From contig JAIELH010000046.1 in assembly GCA_019753125.1 (NCBI GenBank), positions 1-56,697 of the forward strand: a DNA stretch of 56,697 nucleotides, written 5' to 3'. Below, in pieces: positions 33,214 to 41,517 of the stretch. A program made the position numbers and the translations under genes. The DNA is from Gallionellaceae bacterium. Its GTDB lineage: Bacteria; Pseudomonadota; Gammaproteobacteria; Burkholderiales; Gallionellaceae. The notes under the pieces were generated by a model, which was given only the letters and a program-made list of their open reading frames with translations, was not told the DNA's origin and did not search any database. Numbering within the stretch: the first letter of the stretch is position 1; each line of letters starts with the position of its first letter.

Positions 33214-34973
33214 TGTTGCTGCAGGCGCTGGAAGCAACGCGCGACTTCGGGCGGTTGCATGAGATCGCCTCGATTCTGATCCGCTACGGCTTCGGTGACA
33301 TGGTGCGCCGAATGGGATGGGCCAATGCGCTGGATCGGGCTGGCCGCGCTTTGCACTGGAGCCACGATGAAGAGTCCGCGCATCTGCCGCCGCCCGCGAG
33401 AGTGCGGCGCGCACTCGAGGAGCTGGGCCCAACCTTTATCAAGCTTGGCCAGGTGCTGGCGACACGCGTGGATCTGTTCGAGCCCGAATGGATCACCGAA
33501 TTCGAAAAGCTTCAGGACAGCGTGCCTCCGGTTCCATATGCCGACATCAAGCAACAACTGTGCGAAGACCTGGGTGGCCCCCCCGAGGAAATATTTGCTG
33601 CCTTCGACCCCGAACCGATGGCCGCCGCCTCGATTGCACAGGTGTACCGTGCCCGCCTCGACGACGGCAGCGAAGTAGTCGTCAAGGTGCGCCGACCCGG
33701 CATTCAGCCGGTCATCGAAGCAGACTTGCGCTGGCTCACGCGCCTTGCGGAACTCGCCGAAACAGAAAGCCCGGAACTGCGCGCTTTCAAACCGAAAGAA
33801 GTTATCCAGCAGTTTGCGCTGTCGCTGAGGCATGAGCTCAATTTCGCTGCCGAATGCCGCAATTGCGAACGTATCGCAATCAACTTTTCTGGCTACACGG
33901 ACCAGGATGCCGCACCGGCATCCGCCACAGACAAAGTAGCCGGCAGCACGGTACTGCCACCTGTACCACCGGTCATCGTCTTCCCCCATATTTACTGGCA
34001 GTGGACCGGAGAGCGTGTATGCGTACAGGAATTCATCGATGGTATTCCGGGTAGCCAGCTTGACGCCGTCGATCGGGCCGGCCTTGAGCGCAAGATACTC
34101 GCCCGCCGTGGCGCGCGCGCCGTATTGAAAATGATCGTCGAAGACGCATTCTTTCATGCCGACCCACATCCCGGCAACGTGTTCTACCTGCCCGGCAACC
34201 GTATCGCATTTATCGACTTCGGCATGGTGGGATGCCTTACCGAGGAACGCCGCGAACAGTTGATTCGCGTGCTGCTGGGACTGGTGCGGCACGAGCCCGC
34301 CCGCGTTGCCGATGTCGTGCTCGAATGGACCGGCGATGGGGCGGTAGATGAAGAGGGGCTGACGCTGGAAATACAGACCTTCGTCGATCAATATAACGGG
34401 ATGTCGTTAAAGCAGATCAAACTCGGCACGATGCTTTCCGACCTCGTTGCGATCGTGCGCCGCCATCATCTTGGGCTGCCGGCCGACCTGACGCTGCTGG
34501 TCAAGGCCTTCATCTCGCTCGAAGGCATGGGGCGCGAACTTGATCCGGACTTCAACATGGCCAGCGAGGCAATGCCGATGCTGGAGAAGGCGCTGCGTGC
34601 GCGCTACAAGCCGAGCACGCTGGTTAAACGCGGCTGGCGGGTGGCCAGTGAGGCGCTGTCGCTGATCGGCGGCCTGCCTCATGATCTCTCGCGGCTGCTG
34701 CGTGCCGCACGGCGCGGGCGTCTGGAAATCCACATCGATATCACAAACCTGAAACATGTCGGCAACCAGCTCGACGGCGCCGCCAACCGGCTGGTGGTCG
34801 GTGTCGTCGTCGCGGCGCTGATCGTCGGCTCTTCAATCGTCATGACCGTTTCTGGCGGCCCCACGCTGCTGGGCCTGCCGTTTTTCGGGCTGGTCGGATT
34901 TCTCGGCGCTGCGGTCGGCGGAATATGGTTGCTGCTGTCGATCTGGAGGAGCAACCGGGCAGACCGGGAATAA
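33213..34973 (+). CDS. ubiB: UbiB/ABC1-family atypical kinase (586 aa)
   Basis: UbiB family ATPase needed for ubiquinone synthesis. Motifs: FIKLGQVLATR (KxGQ), PMAAASIAQVYRA (Ala-rich loop), VVVKVRRPG, HADPHPGNVFYL and IAFIDFGMVG. The C-terminus has two membrane helices (about residues 520-580). The usual neighbours ubiE and ubiJ are missing, so it may be a paralogue rather than the main UbiB. Confidence 0.88.
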   Translation: MLLQALEATRDFGRLHEIASILIRYGFGDMVRRMGWANALDRAGRALHWSHDEESAHLPPPARVRRALEELGPTFIKLGQVLATRVDLFEPEWITEFEKLQDSVPPVPYADIKQQLCEDLGGPPEEIFAAFDPEPMAAASIAQVYRARLDDGSEVVVKVRRPGIQPVIEADLRWLTRLAELAETESPELRAFKPKEVIQQFALSLRHELNFAAECRNCERIAINFSGYTDQDAAPASATDKVAGSTVLPPVPPVIVFPHIYWQWTGERVCVQEFIDGIPGSQLDAVDRAGLERKILARRGARAVLKMIVEDAFFHADPHPGNVFYLPGNRIAFIDFGMVGCLTEERREQLIRVLLGLVRHEPARVADVVLEWTGDGAVDEEGLTLEIQTFVDQYNGMSLKQIKLGTMLSDLVAIVRRHHLGLPADLTLLVKAFISLEGMGRELDPDFNMASEAMPMLEKALRARYKPSTLVKRGWRVASEALSLIGGLPHDLSRLLRAARRGRLEIHIDITNLKHVGNQLDGAANRLVVGVVVAALIVGSSIVMTVSGGPTLLGLPFFGLVGFLGAAVGGIWLLLSIWRSNRADRE

Positions 34974-35050
34974 CAGACAGGAGCGAAGTTTGCCTCTTTA
35001 GCCAAAATCATCAATTCCAGATGAGTGAAAAACTCTAACGAACATAAGCA

Positions 35051-35083
35051 AACAGGCCAGAAACATTTCGTTTCTGGCCTGTT
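35051..35083 (+). terminator. Terminator between ubiB and the DUF3034 gene
   Basis: 13-bp perfect stem (AACAGGCCAGAAA and complement) with a 7-base loop. It may serve both converging genes. Confidence 0.75.
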
Positions 35084-35150
35084 CAGTCACATCAATCCTA
35101 TGGGCTTAGTCAGTACCGCATCGTCACACAAGCTGACTTACCTTGCCATC

Positions 35151-36041
35151 TTAAAATTCGTACTTGAATTTAAAGCCATAGGCGTTATCAGCCGCATGAT
35201 TCAGCACATCGCCCAAGCGCATGTAGGCAACGGATGCAGTCATGTGGTCATTGGCTATGTACGTCATAAAGGCTGAGCCCCAGCTGCCCTCTTTTTCTAT
35301 AAGTCTTGCAATCGGGGTGTATTCATGGGGCTTCTGACGATACTCGCCGCCGATTACCAGATTATTCAGGATCATGTAGCCGAAATTGCCTTCAAACATA
35401 GTTTTGCGTTTGTCGGTGAATCCAATCAAGCCAATTTGAGCTGCCTTGGTAGAACGCAGACCGACATTGACCAATAACGGGCGCGGCGTGGTGGTAAACA
35501 GCCTGGTTGCATAAAGGGTTACATCAGTGCCATGGTCATTTTTAAGACCGTTAGCCGTAAGCGCACCACCCAAGCGGTTATCCATGTCCTTGATGGTTTC
35601 GTTGCGTTTGTAATGCAGCCCCAGTGTTACTGCCGGCACATTGCCCTCCTCTTTCAACAGCAAGGCACGTACGTTAAAGTTATTCATTGTCACCGTGCGT
35701 TCGTTAATATCCGCTCCCGTCGCTGCCTTAACGTCCGCGCGAAACTCACCGAGATCAAGGCGGTTCTGACCGAATCCCAATTCAACACGCCCACCTATCG
35801 TTTCGGTTAGCGTGTAGGCTTCCAGATGGCGCCCATAGCCCAGCGTTGCGCTCGTCAAGCTCACGGTTGGCAACCCGAACATGCCGCCGTCTTTGGCAGG
35901 ATTGGCCAGAAAGGCCGAACCCGTCAGCAGAATGCCGCCATAACCTTCGATGGAGTGCAGCGGTAGCGGAACCGCAAGTGCTGCCGGAGTTGCGATAAGT
36001 GCCATTAATGGCGACAGGTATTTAACGATCTTTTTTTTCAT
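35151..36041 (-). CDS. DUF3034-like outer-membrane protein (296 aa)
   Basis: Sec signal peptide (MKKKIVKYLSPLMALIATPAALA). The mature part has alternating beta strands with aromatic girdles and ends in KYEF, the terminal Phe of outer-membrane barrels. Segments FGQNRLDLGEF, LHYKRNE, TKAAQIGLIGF and GGEYRQKP fit DUF3034 proteins of betaproteobacteria. Function unknown. Transcribed alone. Confidence 0.75.
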   Translation of the reverse strand: MKKKIVKYLSPLMALIATPAALAVPLPLHSIEGYGGILLTGSAFLANPAKDGGMFGLPTVSLTSATLGYGRHLEAYTLTETIGGRVELGFGQNRLDLGEFRADVKAATGADINERTVTMNNFNVRALLLKEEGNVPAVTLGLHYKRNETIKDMDNRLGGALTANGLKNDHGTDVTLYATRLFTTTPRPLLVNVGLRSTKAAQIGLIGFTDKRKTMFEGNFGYMILNNLVIGGEYRQKPHEYTPIARLIEKEGSWGSAFMTYIANDHMTASVAYMRLGDVLNHAADNAYGFKFKYEF

Positions 36042-36368
36042 TTATTTTCCCCTTGGTCAGATGCGCTCTTTTCAGGGCGCCGAACGGCAGGCCCTGCCGT
36101 AACGGGAAGGGCAACTCGAAGAGAATTTAGCGGGAGGCTTGAGTGCAAGGTTGCGTAAGGCTTGGCGACCGAGACTCATCAAAAATGACGAGAAAGGAAG
36201 AGAGCATCATGCAACGCTGCAACCTAGTCGCGCACTAACTCCTTTAGAGCGCTCTTGGGCTGGATAGTAAACCCAAAACCATGCTGCCGCAATGGTTTTT
36301 TAATCTGGACAGCGGGTAGCATCGAGCCGCTGGTTGCACTGCATGATTCTAAATGGCCGTTCTTGTTA
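36042..36368. other. Gap without a gene (327 bp)
   Basis: Holds the ribosome-binding site of the DUF3034 gene (minus strand, near 36047) and a hairpin at 36275-36299. Nothing else is recognised. Confidence 0.6.
36275..36299. terminator. Hairpin with T run, probably bidirectional
   Basis: AAAACCAT pairs with ATGGTTTT around a 9-base loop, followed by two more T on the plus strand. It lies downstream of the copper chaperone gene (minus strand). Confidence 0.5.
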
Positions 36369-36809
36369 TTACTTTGGCGGCTTGATTTCGACTCGCACGT
36401 CAACCTTTATGCTTTGCTTGTCGGGCATCTGAATATTCAATGTCAAGGGCACGGTTTCACCGGCCTTGAGCGGAGCCTTCAACTCAACCAGAGCCAGGTG
36501 GTAGCCATGTTCGCTGGTCATGTCCATGCGTGCATTGGCCGACAACTCGATGGACTGCACATCCAGTGTTCTCATCATGCCGCCTTTATGTGTCATGGTG
36601 CGCATTGCCACGGTTTGCGAGGCCGGGCTGGATGCGCCTGCCAATGTTGCTGCCTGTTTGCTGGTGATGAAAAAATAAACATTCGCCGAATTGCGTCCGG
36701 CAGGCGTGGCGCGCGCCCACGCGCCATCGACCTGAATGTCGCCCGCATAAACGCTGACGCTCAATAACAAGGCTGCCAGCAGCCCGCCCAACCGGTATAA
36801 ATTAATCAT
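36369..36809 (-). CDS. Periplasmic copper chaperone, PCu(A)C family (146 aa)
   Basis: Signal peptide MINLYRLGGLLAALLLSVSVYA (start ATG 36809; a longer upstream frame is unlikely). The mature part shows the PCu(A)C cupredoxin-like fold: GAWARATPAGRNSANVYF and MTHKGGMM. The Met/His ligands near MTHKGGMMRT fit, but the usual HxM near the end of the site reads YHLAL here, so one Met is missing. It delivers Cu(I) to CuA sites and is a logical partner for NorY and NosZ. Confidence 0.85.
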   Translation of the reverse strand: MINLYRLGGLLAALLLSVSVYAGDIQVDGAWARATPAGRNSANVYFFITSKQAATLAGASSPASQTVAMRTMTHKGGMMRTLDVQSIELSANARMDMTSEHGYHLALVELKAPLKAGETVPLTLNIQMPDKQSIKVDVRVEIKPPK

Positions 36810-36852
36810 CGTGCGTTTCCTGTTAGAAATGAGATTGAAGATATTAGAACTT

Positions 36853-36891
36853 GTCCATAAATAATTCTGCAAGACGGAATTATTTATGGAC
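36853..36891. repeat. 15-bp perfect inverted repeat upstream of the copper chaperone
   Basis: GTCCATAAATAATTC (36853-36867) and its complement (36877-36891) with a 9-base spacer. Imperfect pairing continues outward. It may be an operator, a terminator-like hairpin or an insertion-element end. Confidence 0.6.
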
Positions 36892-37023
36892 TTCTAATTA
36901 TACGCACCACCGATTCGATGCTGGTGAGCGTGTTAAAAATACCCAAACCCATGCTAACTATAGGGTAAATAAGGCAGTATTTTTTCTGTGACGGTTTCTT
37001 AACGAAAAACTCGGTTTTGGACT

Positions 37024-37053
37024 GTGACAATTTGACACGCGACAATTTGACGC
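37024..37053. promoter_or_regulatory. Tandem 15-bp sites upstream of nosZ
   Basis: GTGACAATTTGACAC (37024-37038) is followed without gap by GCGACAATTTGACGC (37039-37053). Each is an imperfect palindrome. The second copy matches the core of the norSY palindrome at 13 of 15 positions. The junction TTGACACGCGACAA can also be read as a degenerate Fnr/Dnr box. The regulator is unproven. Confidence 0.55.
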
Positions 37054-37202
37054 AGGCTAAAAAAAGTAGGACACTGCGCGGGCTGCTGCGTGTGGTCGCG
37101 GAGTTATGTGGATTCAGAAGTCGATTGTTCTCGCAGTTGTTGTAATACCTTTGAGTCAACGATACGTTCTCTTTTTTGCTTAAACTACAGGGAGTCAAAA
37201 CT

Positions 37203-39131
37203 ATGGATAAGGAAACACAACAAACAGCCCAAAATGTGGATTCACTGCCGGATCAAGGGCGACGCAGATTTCTGAATACCGCCGCGCTGGTGGGTGTTGC
37301 CGGCGCCGGCATTTCTGCCGGCTTGCTGCCAAATGCAGCAGGTGCCGCAACGGGTGACAAGTCCGGAGCAGACTTCGGCAAGGTCGAGGTGCATCCCGGC
37401 CAGCTGGATGAATACTACTCTTTCTCATCGGGCGGCCATTCCGGCGATGTGCGCGTTTACGGTCTGCCTTCCGGGCGCCAGTTCAAGAGCATCCCGGTGT
37501 TCAACATGGACGCATTGGTCGGCTGGGGTTTGACCAATGAATCGAAGGCGGTTATCGGCACCAAGCCGGATGGCAGCCTCAAATATAATTGCGGCGACAC
37601 GCACCACGTACACCAGAGCTATACCAATGGCACCTATAACGGCAAATATTCCTTTGTAAACGACAAGATCAACTGCCGCCTGGCGCGCATCCGCCTGGAT
37701 ACCTTTGAATGCGACAAAATTATCGAGTTGCCGAATGTACAGGGTTTCCACGGCGTGTTCCCGGACAAACGCGACCCGGTCGATGAAAAAATCAACCACA
37801 CTACCCGCGTGTTCTGCGGTATGGAATTCCGTGCACCGCTGCCGAACGACGGACGCGATATGCACGACGTGAAGAAATACGGCGCACTGTTCACCTGCGT
37901 CGACGCAGAATCGATGAAAGTGAAGTGGCAGGTCAGGATCAGCGGCAACTGCGATCTGGTCGCCACCTCTTACGATGGCAAGCTGGTTGCAACCAACCAG
38001 TATGACACCGAAGAAGGCGCAACCTATGCAGACATGATGGCCAATGAAATGGATGCCTGTTGCTTCTTCAACGTAGCGCGTATCGAAGCAATGATCAAGG
38101 CAGGCAAAAACACCTTTACAATCGGCGACTCCAAAGTGCCAGTAGTAGATGGACGCCCGGCTGCCAACAAGGATCCGAAGACCGCAATCACCTGTTATGT
38201 GCCTGTTCCAAAGAGCCCGCATGGCGTAAATGCGAGCCCGGACGGAAAGTATTTCGTCTGCTCCGGCAAGCTGTCCCCGACCGCTACCGTGATCGAGCTG
38301 GCGCTGGTGCAAAAATGGTTCAACGGCGAAGTCAAAACCCCACGTGATTGCGTTGTCGGCGAACCGGAAATCGGCTTGGGCCCGCTGCACACCGGCTTCG
38401 ACAACAAAGGCAATGCCTACACCACACTGTTCCTGGACAGCCAGATCGTCAAATGGAATGTGGCCGCCGCAATTGCCCAGTTCAAGGGCGACAAGAAGGT
38501 CAAGGTGGTGCAGGATCGCGTCGACGTTCATTATCAACCCGGCCATGGCTTCACCTCGATGGGCGAAACCAAGGAAGCAGACGGCAAGTGGTTCCTCTCC
38601 GACAACAAGTTCTCGAAGGATCGCTTCCTGCCGCATGGCCCGTTGCATTGCGAAAGCGCGCAACTGATCGACATCACCGGCGACAAAATGGTGGTGTTGG
38701 CCGATCACACCACGCTCTCCGAGCCGCATGATTCGATCATCGTGCGCCGCGACATCATCAAGACACGCCAGATTTATGACCTCAACGAATTCCCGCATGC
38801 CATCAAGGATGCGAAGGACAGCCGTATCGAACGCAAGGGCAAGAAGGTGACGATACATCTGACTTCTGCGGCGCCAGCATTCAGCATGACCGAATTCAAG
38901 GTCAAGCTTGGCGATGAGGTGACCATCATCCTGACCAACCTGGACAAGGTGGACGATCTGTCGCACGGCTTCGCGATCGAGAAATACAACATCAACTTTG
39001 TTGTTAACCCACAGCAAACCCAGTCGGTCACGTTCAAGGCCGACAAACCGGGCGTGTTCTGGTGCTATTGCACCAACTTCTGCCACGCACTCCATCTGGA
39101 AATGCGTAGCCGGATGATTGTTGAGAAGTAA
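37203..39131 (+). CDS. nosZ: Nitrous oxide reductase, clade I (642 aa)
   Basis: Reduces N2O to N2 in the periplasm. Tat signal GRRRFLNTAALVGVAGAG, which marks clade I. The CuZ beta-propeller has DTHHVHQSYTNG and further His motifs. The C-terminal CuA domain has FWCYCTNFCHALHLEM with the C-x3-C-x3-H-x2-M ligands. Start at MDKETQQTA with GGGAG upstream. Closed by its own terminator, so it is transcribed apart from nosR. Confidence 0.96.
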   Translation: MDKETQQTAQNVDSLPDQGRRRFLNTAALVGVAGAGISAGLLPNAAGAATGDKSGADFGKVEVHPGQLDEYYSFSSGGHSGDVRVYGLPSGRQFKSIPVFNMDALVGWGLTNESKAVIGTKPDGSLKYNCGDTHHVHQSYTNGTYNGKYSFVNDKINCRLARIRLDTFECDKIIELPNVQGFHGVFPDKRDPVDEKINHTTRVFCGMEFRAPLPNDGRDMHDVKKYGALFTCVDAESMKVKWQVRISGNCDLVATSYDGKLVATNQYDTEEGATYADMMANEMDACCFFNVARIEAMIKAGKNTFTIGDSKVPVVDGRPAANKDPKTAITCYVPVPKSPHGVNASPDGKYFVCSGKLSPTATVIELALVQKWFNGEVKTPRDCVVGEPEIGLGPLHTGFDNKGNAYTTLFLDSQIVKWNVAAAIAQFKGDKKVKVVQDRVDVHYQPGHGFTSMGETKEADGKWFLSDNKFSKDRFLPHGPLHCESAQLIDITGDKMVVLADHTTLSEPHDSIIVRRDIIKTRQIYDLNEFPHAIKDAKDSRIERKGKKVTIHLTSAAPAFSMTEFKVKLGDEVTIILTNLDKVDDLSHGFAIEKYNINFVVNPQQTQSVTFKADKPGVFWCYCTNFCHALHLEMRSRMIVEK

Positions 39132-39153
39132 AGCTGTAACTTGAGCAGTGATA

Positions 39154-39180
39154 ACGGGAGAGCGATGCTCTCCCGTTTTT
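39154..39180 (+). terminator. Terminator after nosZ
   Basis: 10-bp GC-rich stem (ACGGGAGAGC / GCTCTCCCGT), 3-base loop, T run. It separates nosZ from nosR. Confidence 0.88.
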
Positions 39181-39318
39181 ATTTCACCCATGTATTTTCC
39201 CGATACACGCAGCGCGCCATTGTTTTACAATAGCCGCTTCGCTTTGAATGGTTGCGCATAAAATTGCGCCGCCTGTCTTTGGCATTACTCCCGTTCAGAT
39301 AATTTAAAAAACCATCTT

Positions 39319-41517
39319 ATGAACAAGCAATTTTGGATGCCGGCCAACTTTTCCCGGCAAATCGTTTTTGCTCTCCTGGCCTTTTTGGTTGCCGCAACCA
39401 GCCATGCCAGCTCCTACGAAGCAGATCTCCCCGCAAAGCTTTCCACCGATCCAAATATGTGCGCCTATACGGCATGCAAGGAGGTGATCGATGCCGACAG
39501 TTTTTCCGATCGCAAGGGCAGCCCTCCCTATGTTGAGGCCTACAAGACTGTCGCCGGGCAGAAAACGCTGGCCGGATACGTATTCCTGACTACCGATATT
39601 GTCGATATCCCGGCTTATTCCGGCAAGCCGGTCATTACGCTGGTTGGCATGAATGCCAAGGGAATCATGACCGGGGTCAAAATCCTGAAACACAGCGAAC
39701 CCATTTTGCTGGTGGGCATTCCGGAATCCAAGCTCCTCGACTTTATCAAGCAATACGTCGGCAAGTTCGTCGGCGACAAGATCGAGATCGGTGAATCCAG
39801 TGCCGGGGACGGCGCGATCAGCCTCGATGCGATCACCGGTGCGACCGTGACCGTCATCGCCGAGAATCAGGCGATCATGCGCAGCGGCTACGAAGTGGCC
39901 AGACAGGCCGGGATTGTCAAGCCTCCCGAGCGGCCGCAGGCCAAGTTGCTGGCAGCAGTCGCCGTGCGGGATTGGGCCACGCTGCTCAAAGAGGGCAGCA
40001 TTCAACGCCTCACGGTAAAACCCGAGGATGTCGGGTTTGAAAACCAGGGCAAGCCCTATATCGATCTTTACTTCGGTTATCTCAACCCGCCTACGATCGG
40101 CCAGGCGATTCTGGGCGAGAGCATTTATCAGCGTTTGATGTCCGAACTTGGGCCGAACGATCATGCCCTGTTTATCGCCGGTGGCGGCATGGCTTCCTTC
40201 AAGGGATCCGGATTTGTGCGCGGCGGTATCTATGACCGCATCCAGATCAAGCAGGACATGGGCAGTTTCTCGTTCCGCGACACCGATTACCAGAATTTGT
40301 ACGGCATTCGCGCCGCCGGGGTGCCGGAGTATACGGAATCTGGAATCTTCATCCTGCGCAGCCCGAGCTTCAGCGCCGCCTATCCGTGGAGCCTGGTATT
40401 CCTGGCGAACAAGCAGGACAAGGAAACCGGTGCCAAAACCTTCATCAACTTCGACAAGGAATACTGGCTTCCCGGCGAGTATCTCGAAGGCGGACGCCCC
40501 AAGTATGAGCGCCCCGATCCGACCTGGATGCGCGTATGGAAAGCCAAGAAATTTGAAATTGCCGCATTCATCCTGCTGCTCGCGGTTACTGCCGGGGTAT
40601 ATGCAATGCGTGACAAGCTGGTGCGCCGTTGCACGCACAAGGACAAGCGCTGGATATCATTCCCGAAATATGCAATCTGGGCAGTGAGTGTGGGCTTTGT
40701 GGGCTTCTACGCGATGGCGCAGCCCAGCATCACCCAGATAATGACCTGGTTTGATTCAATCATCCATAAATGGCAGTGGGAGCTTTTCCTTTCCGACCCG
40801 TTCATTTTTCTTTTCTGGTGGTTCATCATCATCACCGTATTCGTCTGGGGGCGCGGGCTGTTTTGCGGCTGGCTGTGCCCGTTCGGTTCGCTGACCGAAA
40901 TTGTGCACAAAGTGGCCTCTGCGGTGGGGCTGAAACGCTTCCAGTTCAAGTTGCCGATGCGCTGGCATGATCGCCTGAAATGGCTGAAATACGTGATATT
41001 CGTTGTGCTTATCGGTGTATCTTTTTATTCGATCGGCACTGCAGAAAAATTGGCTGAAATAGAACCCTTCAAGACCACCTATCTGGTGGGGGTGTTTAAT
41101 CGCTCATGGCCCTATGCGCTGTTCTGGTTCAGCCTGATAGGGCTGTCCGTACTGATGGAACGGCCATTCTGCAAGTACCTGTGCCCGTTGGGCGCCGGCC
41201 TTGCGATACCGACCACATTGCGGATGCTTGGATTGAAACGCAAGGCGGAATGCACCACTTGCAACGCCTGCGCGCATGGTTGCGGTCCGCAGGCGATCGA
41301 TGCACAGGGGAATATCGATAAACGCGAATGCTTGTTGTGCATGGACTGCCAGATACTGTATTACGACGACCATGCCTGCCCGCCGCTGGCACAGGAGCGC
41401 AAACAGCGCGAGAAGAACGGCCTGCCGCTTACGCCGATCGACGCTGCCGGTTATTTCATTCCGATCGAGAATATCGGTGGGCGCAAGGCTTCGGCAGGAG
41501 TTGACAAAACCGCATGA
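39319..41517 (+). CDS. nosR: NosR, flavin and Fe-S electron-transfer protein (732 aa)
   Basis: Supplies electrons for N2O reduction and is needed for nosZ expression. Signal-like N-terminus, then an FMN-binding domain with DAITGATVT (flavin-attached Thr, the ApbE target). About six membrane helices follow with CGWLCPFGSL and CKYLCPLGAGL. The C-terminal ferredoxin part reads CTTCNACAHGC then CLLCMDC, holding two 4Fe-4S clusters. The stop overlaps the nosD start (ATGATG). Confidence 0.95.
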   Translation: MNKQFWMPANFSRQIVFALLAFLVAATSHASSYEADLPAKLSTDPNMCAYTACKEVIDADSFSDRKGSPPYVEAYKTVAGQKTLAGYVFLTTDIVDIPAYSGKPVITLVGMNAKGIMTGVKILKHSEPILLVGIPESKLLDFIKQYVGKFVGDKIEIGESSAGDGAISLDAITGATVTVIAENQAIMRSGYEVARQAGIVKPPERPQAKLLAAVAVRDWATLLKEGSIQRLTVKPEDVGFENQGKPYIDLYFGYLNPPTIGQAILGESIYQRLMSELGPNDHALFIAGGGMASFKGSGFVRGGIYDRIQIKQDMGSFSFRDTDYQNLYGIRAAGVPEYTESGIFILRSPSFSAAYPWSLVFLANKQDKETGAKTFINFDKEYWLPGEYLEGGRPKYERPDPTWMRVWKAKKFEIAAFILLLAVTAGVYAMRDKLVRRCTHKDKRWISFPKYAIWAVSVGFVGFYAMAQPSITQIMTWFDSIIHKWQWELFLSDPFIFLFWWFIIITVFVWGRGLFCGWLCPFGSLTEIVHKVASAVGLKRFQFKLPMRWHDRLKWLKYVIFVVLIGVSFYSIGTAEKLAEIEPFKTTYLVGVFNRSWPYALFWFSLIGLSVLMERPFCKYLCPLGAGLAIPTTLRMLGLKRKAECTTCNACAHGCGPQAIDAQGNIDKRECLLCMDCQILYYDDHACPPLAQERKQREKNGLPLTPIDAAGYFIPIENIGGRKASAGVDKTA

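Larger units (their letters stand above)
36810..37202. other. Divergent region between the copper chaperone and nosZ (393 bp)
   Basis: Contains the inverted repeat at 36853-36891 and the tandem sites at 37024-37053. The rest is AT-rich. GGGAG before the nosZ ATG is the likely ribosome-binding site. No gene is supported. Confidence 0.7.

Noticed and set aside
36884-37198. 104-aa minus-strand frame upstream of nosZ
   Set aside because: It spans the nosZ regulatory region, lacks a ribosome-binding site and reads as low-complexity sequence.
37425-39191. 588-aa minus-strand frame opposite nosZ
   Set aside because: Shadow of nosZ; no recognisable domain, and it crosses the nosZ terminator.
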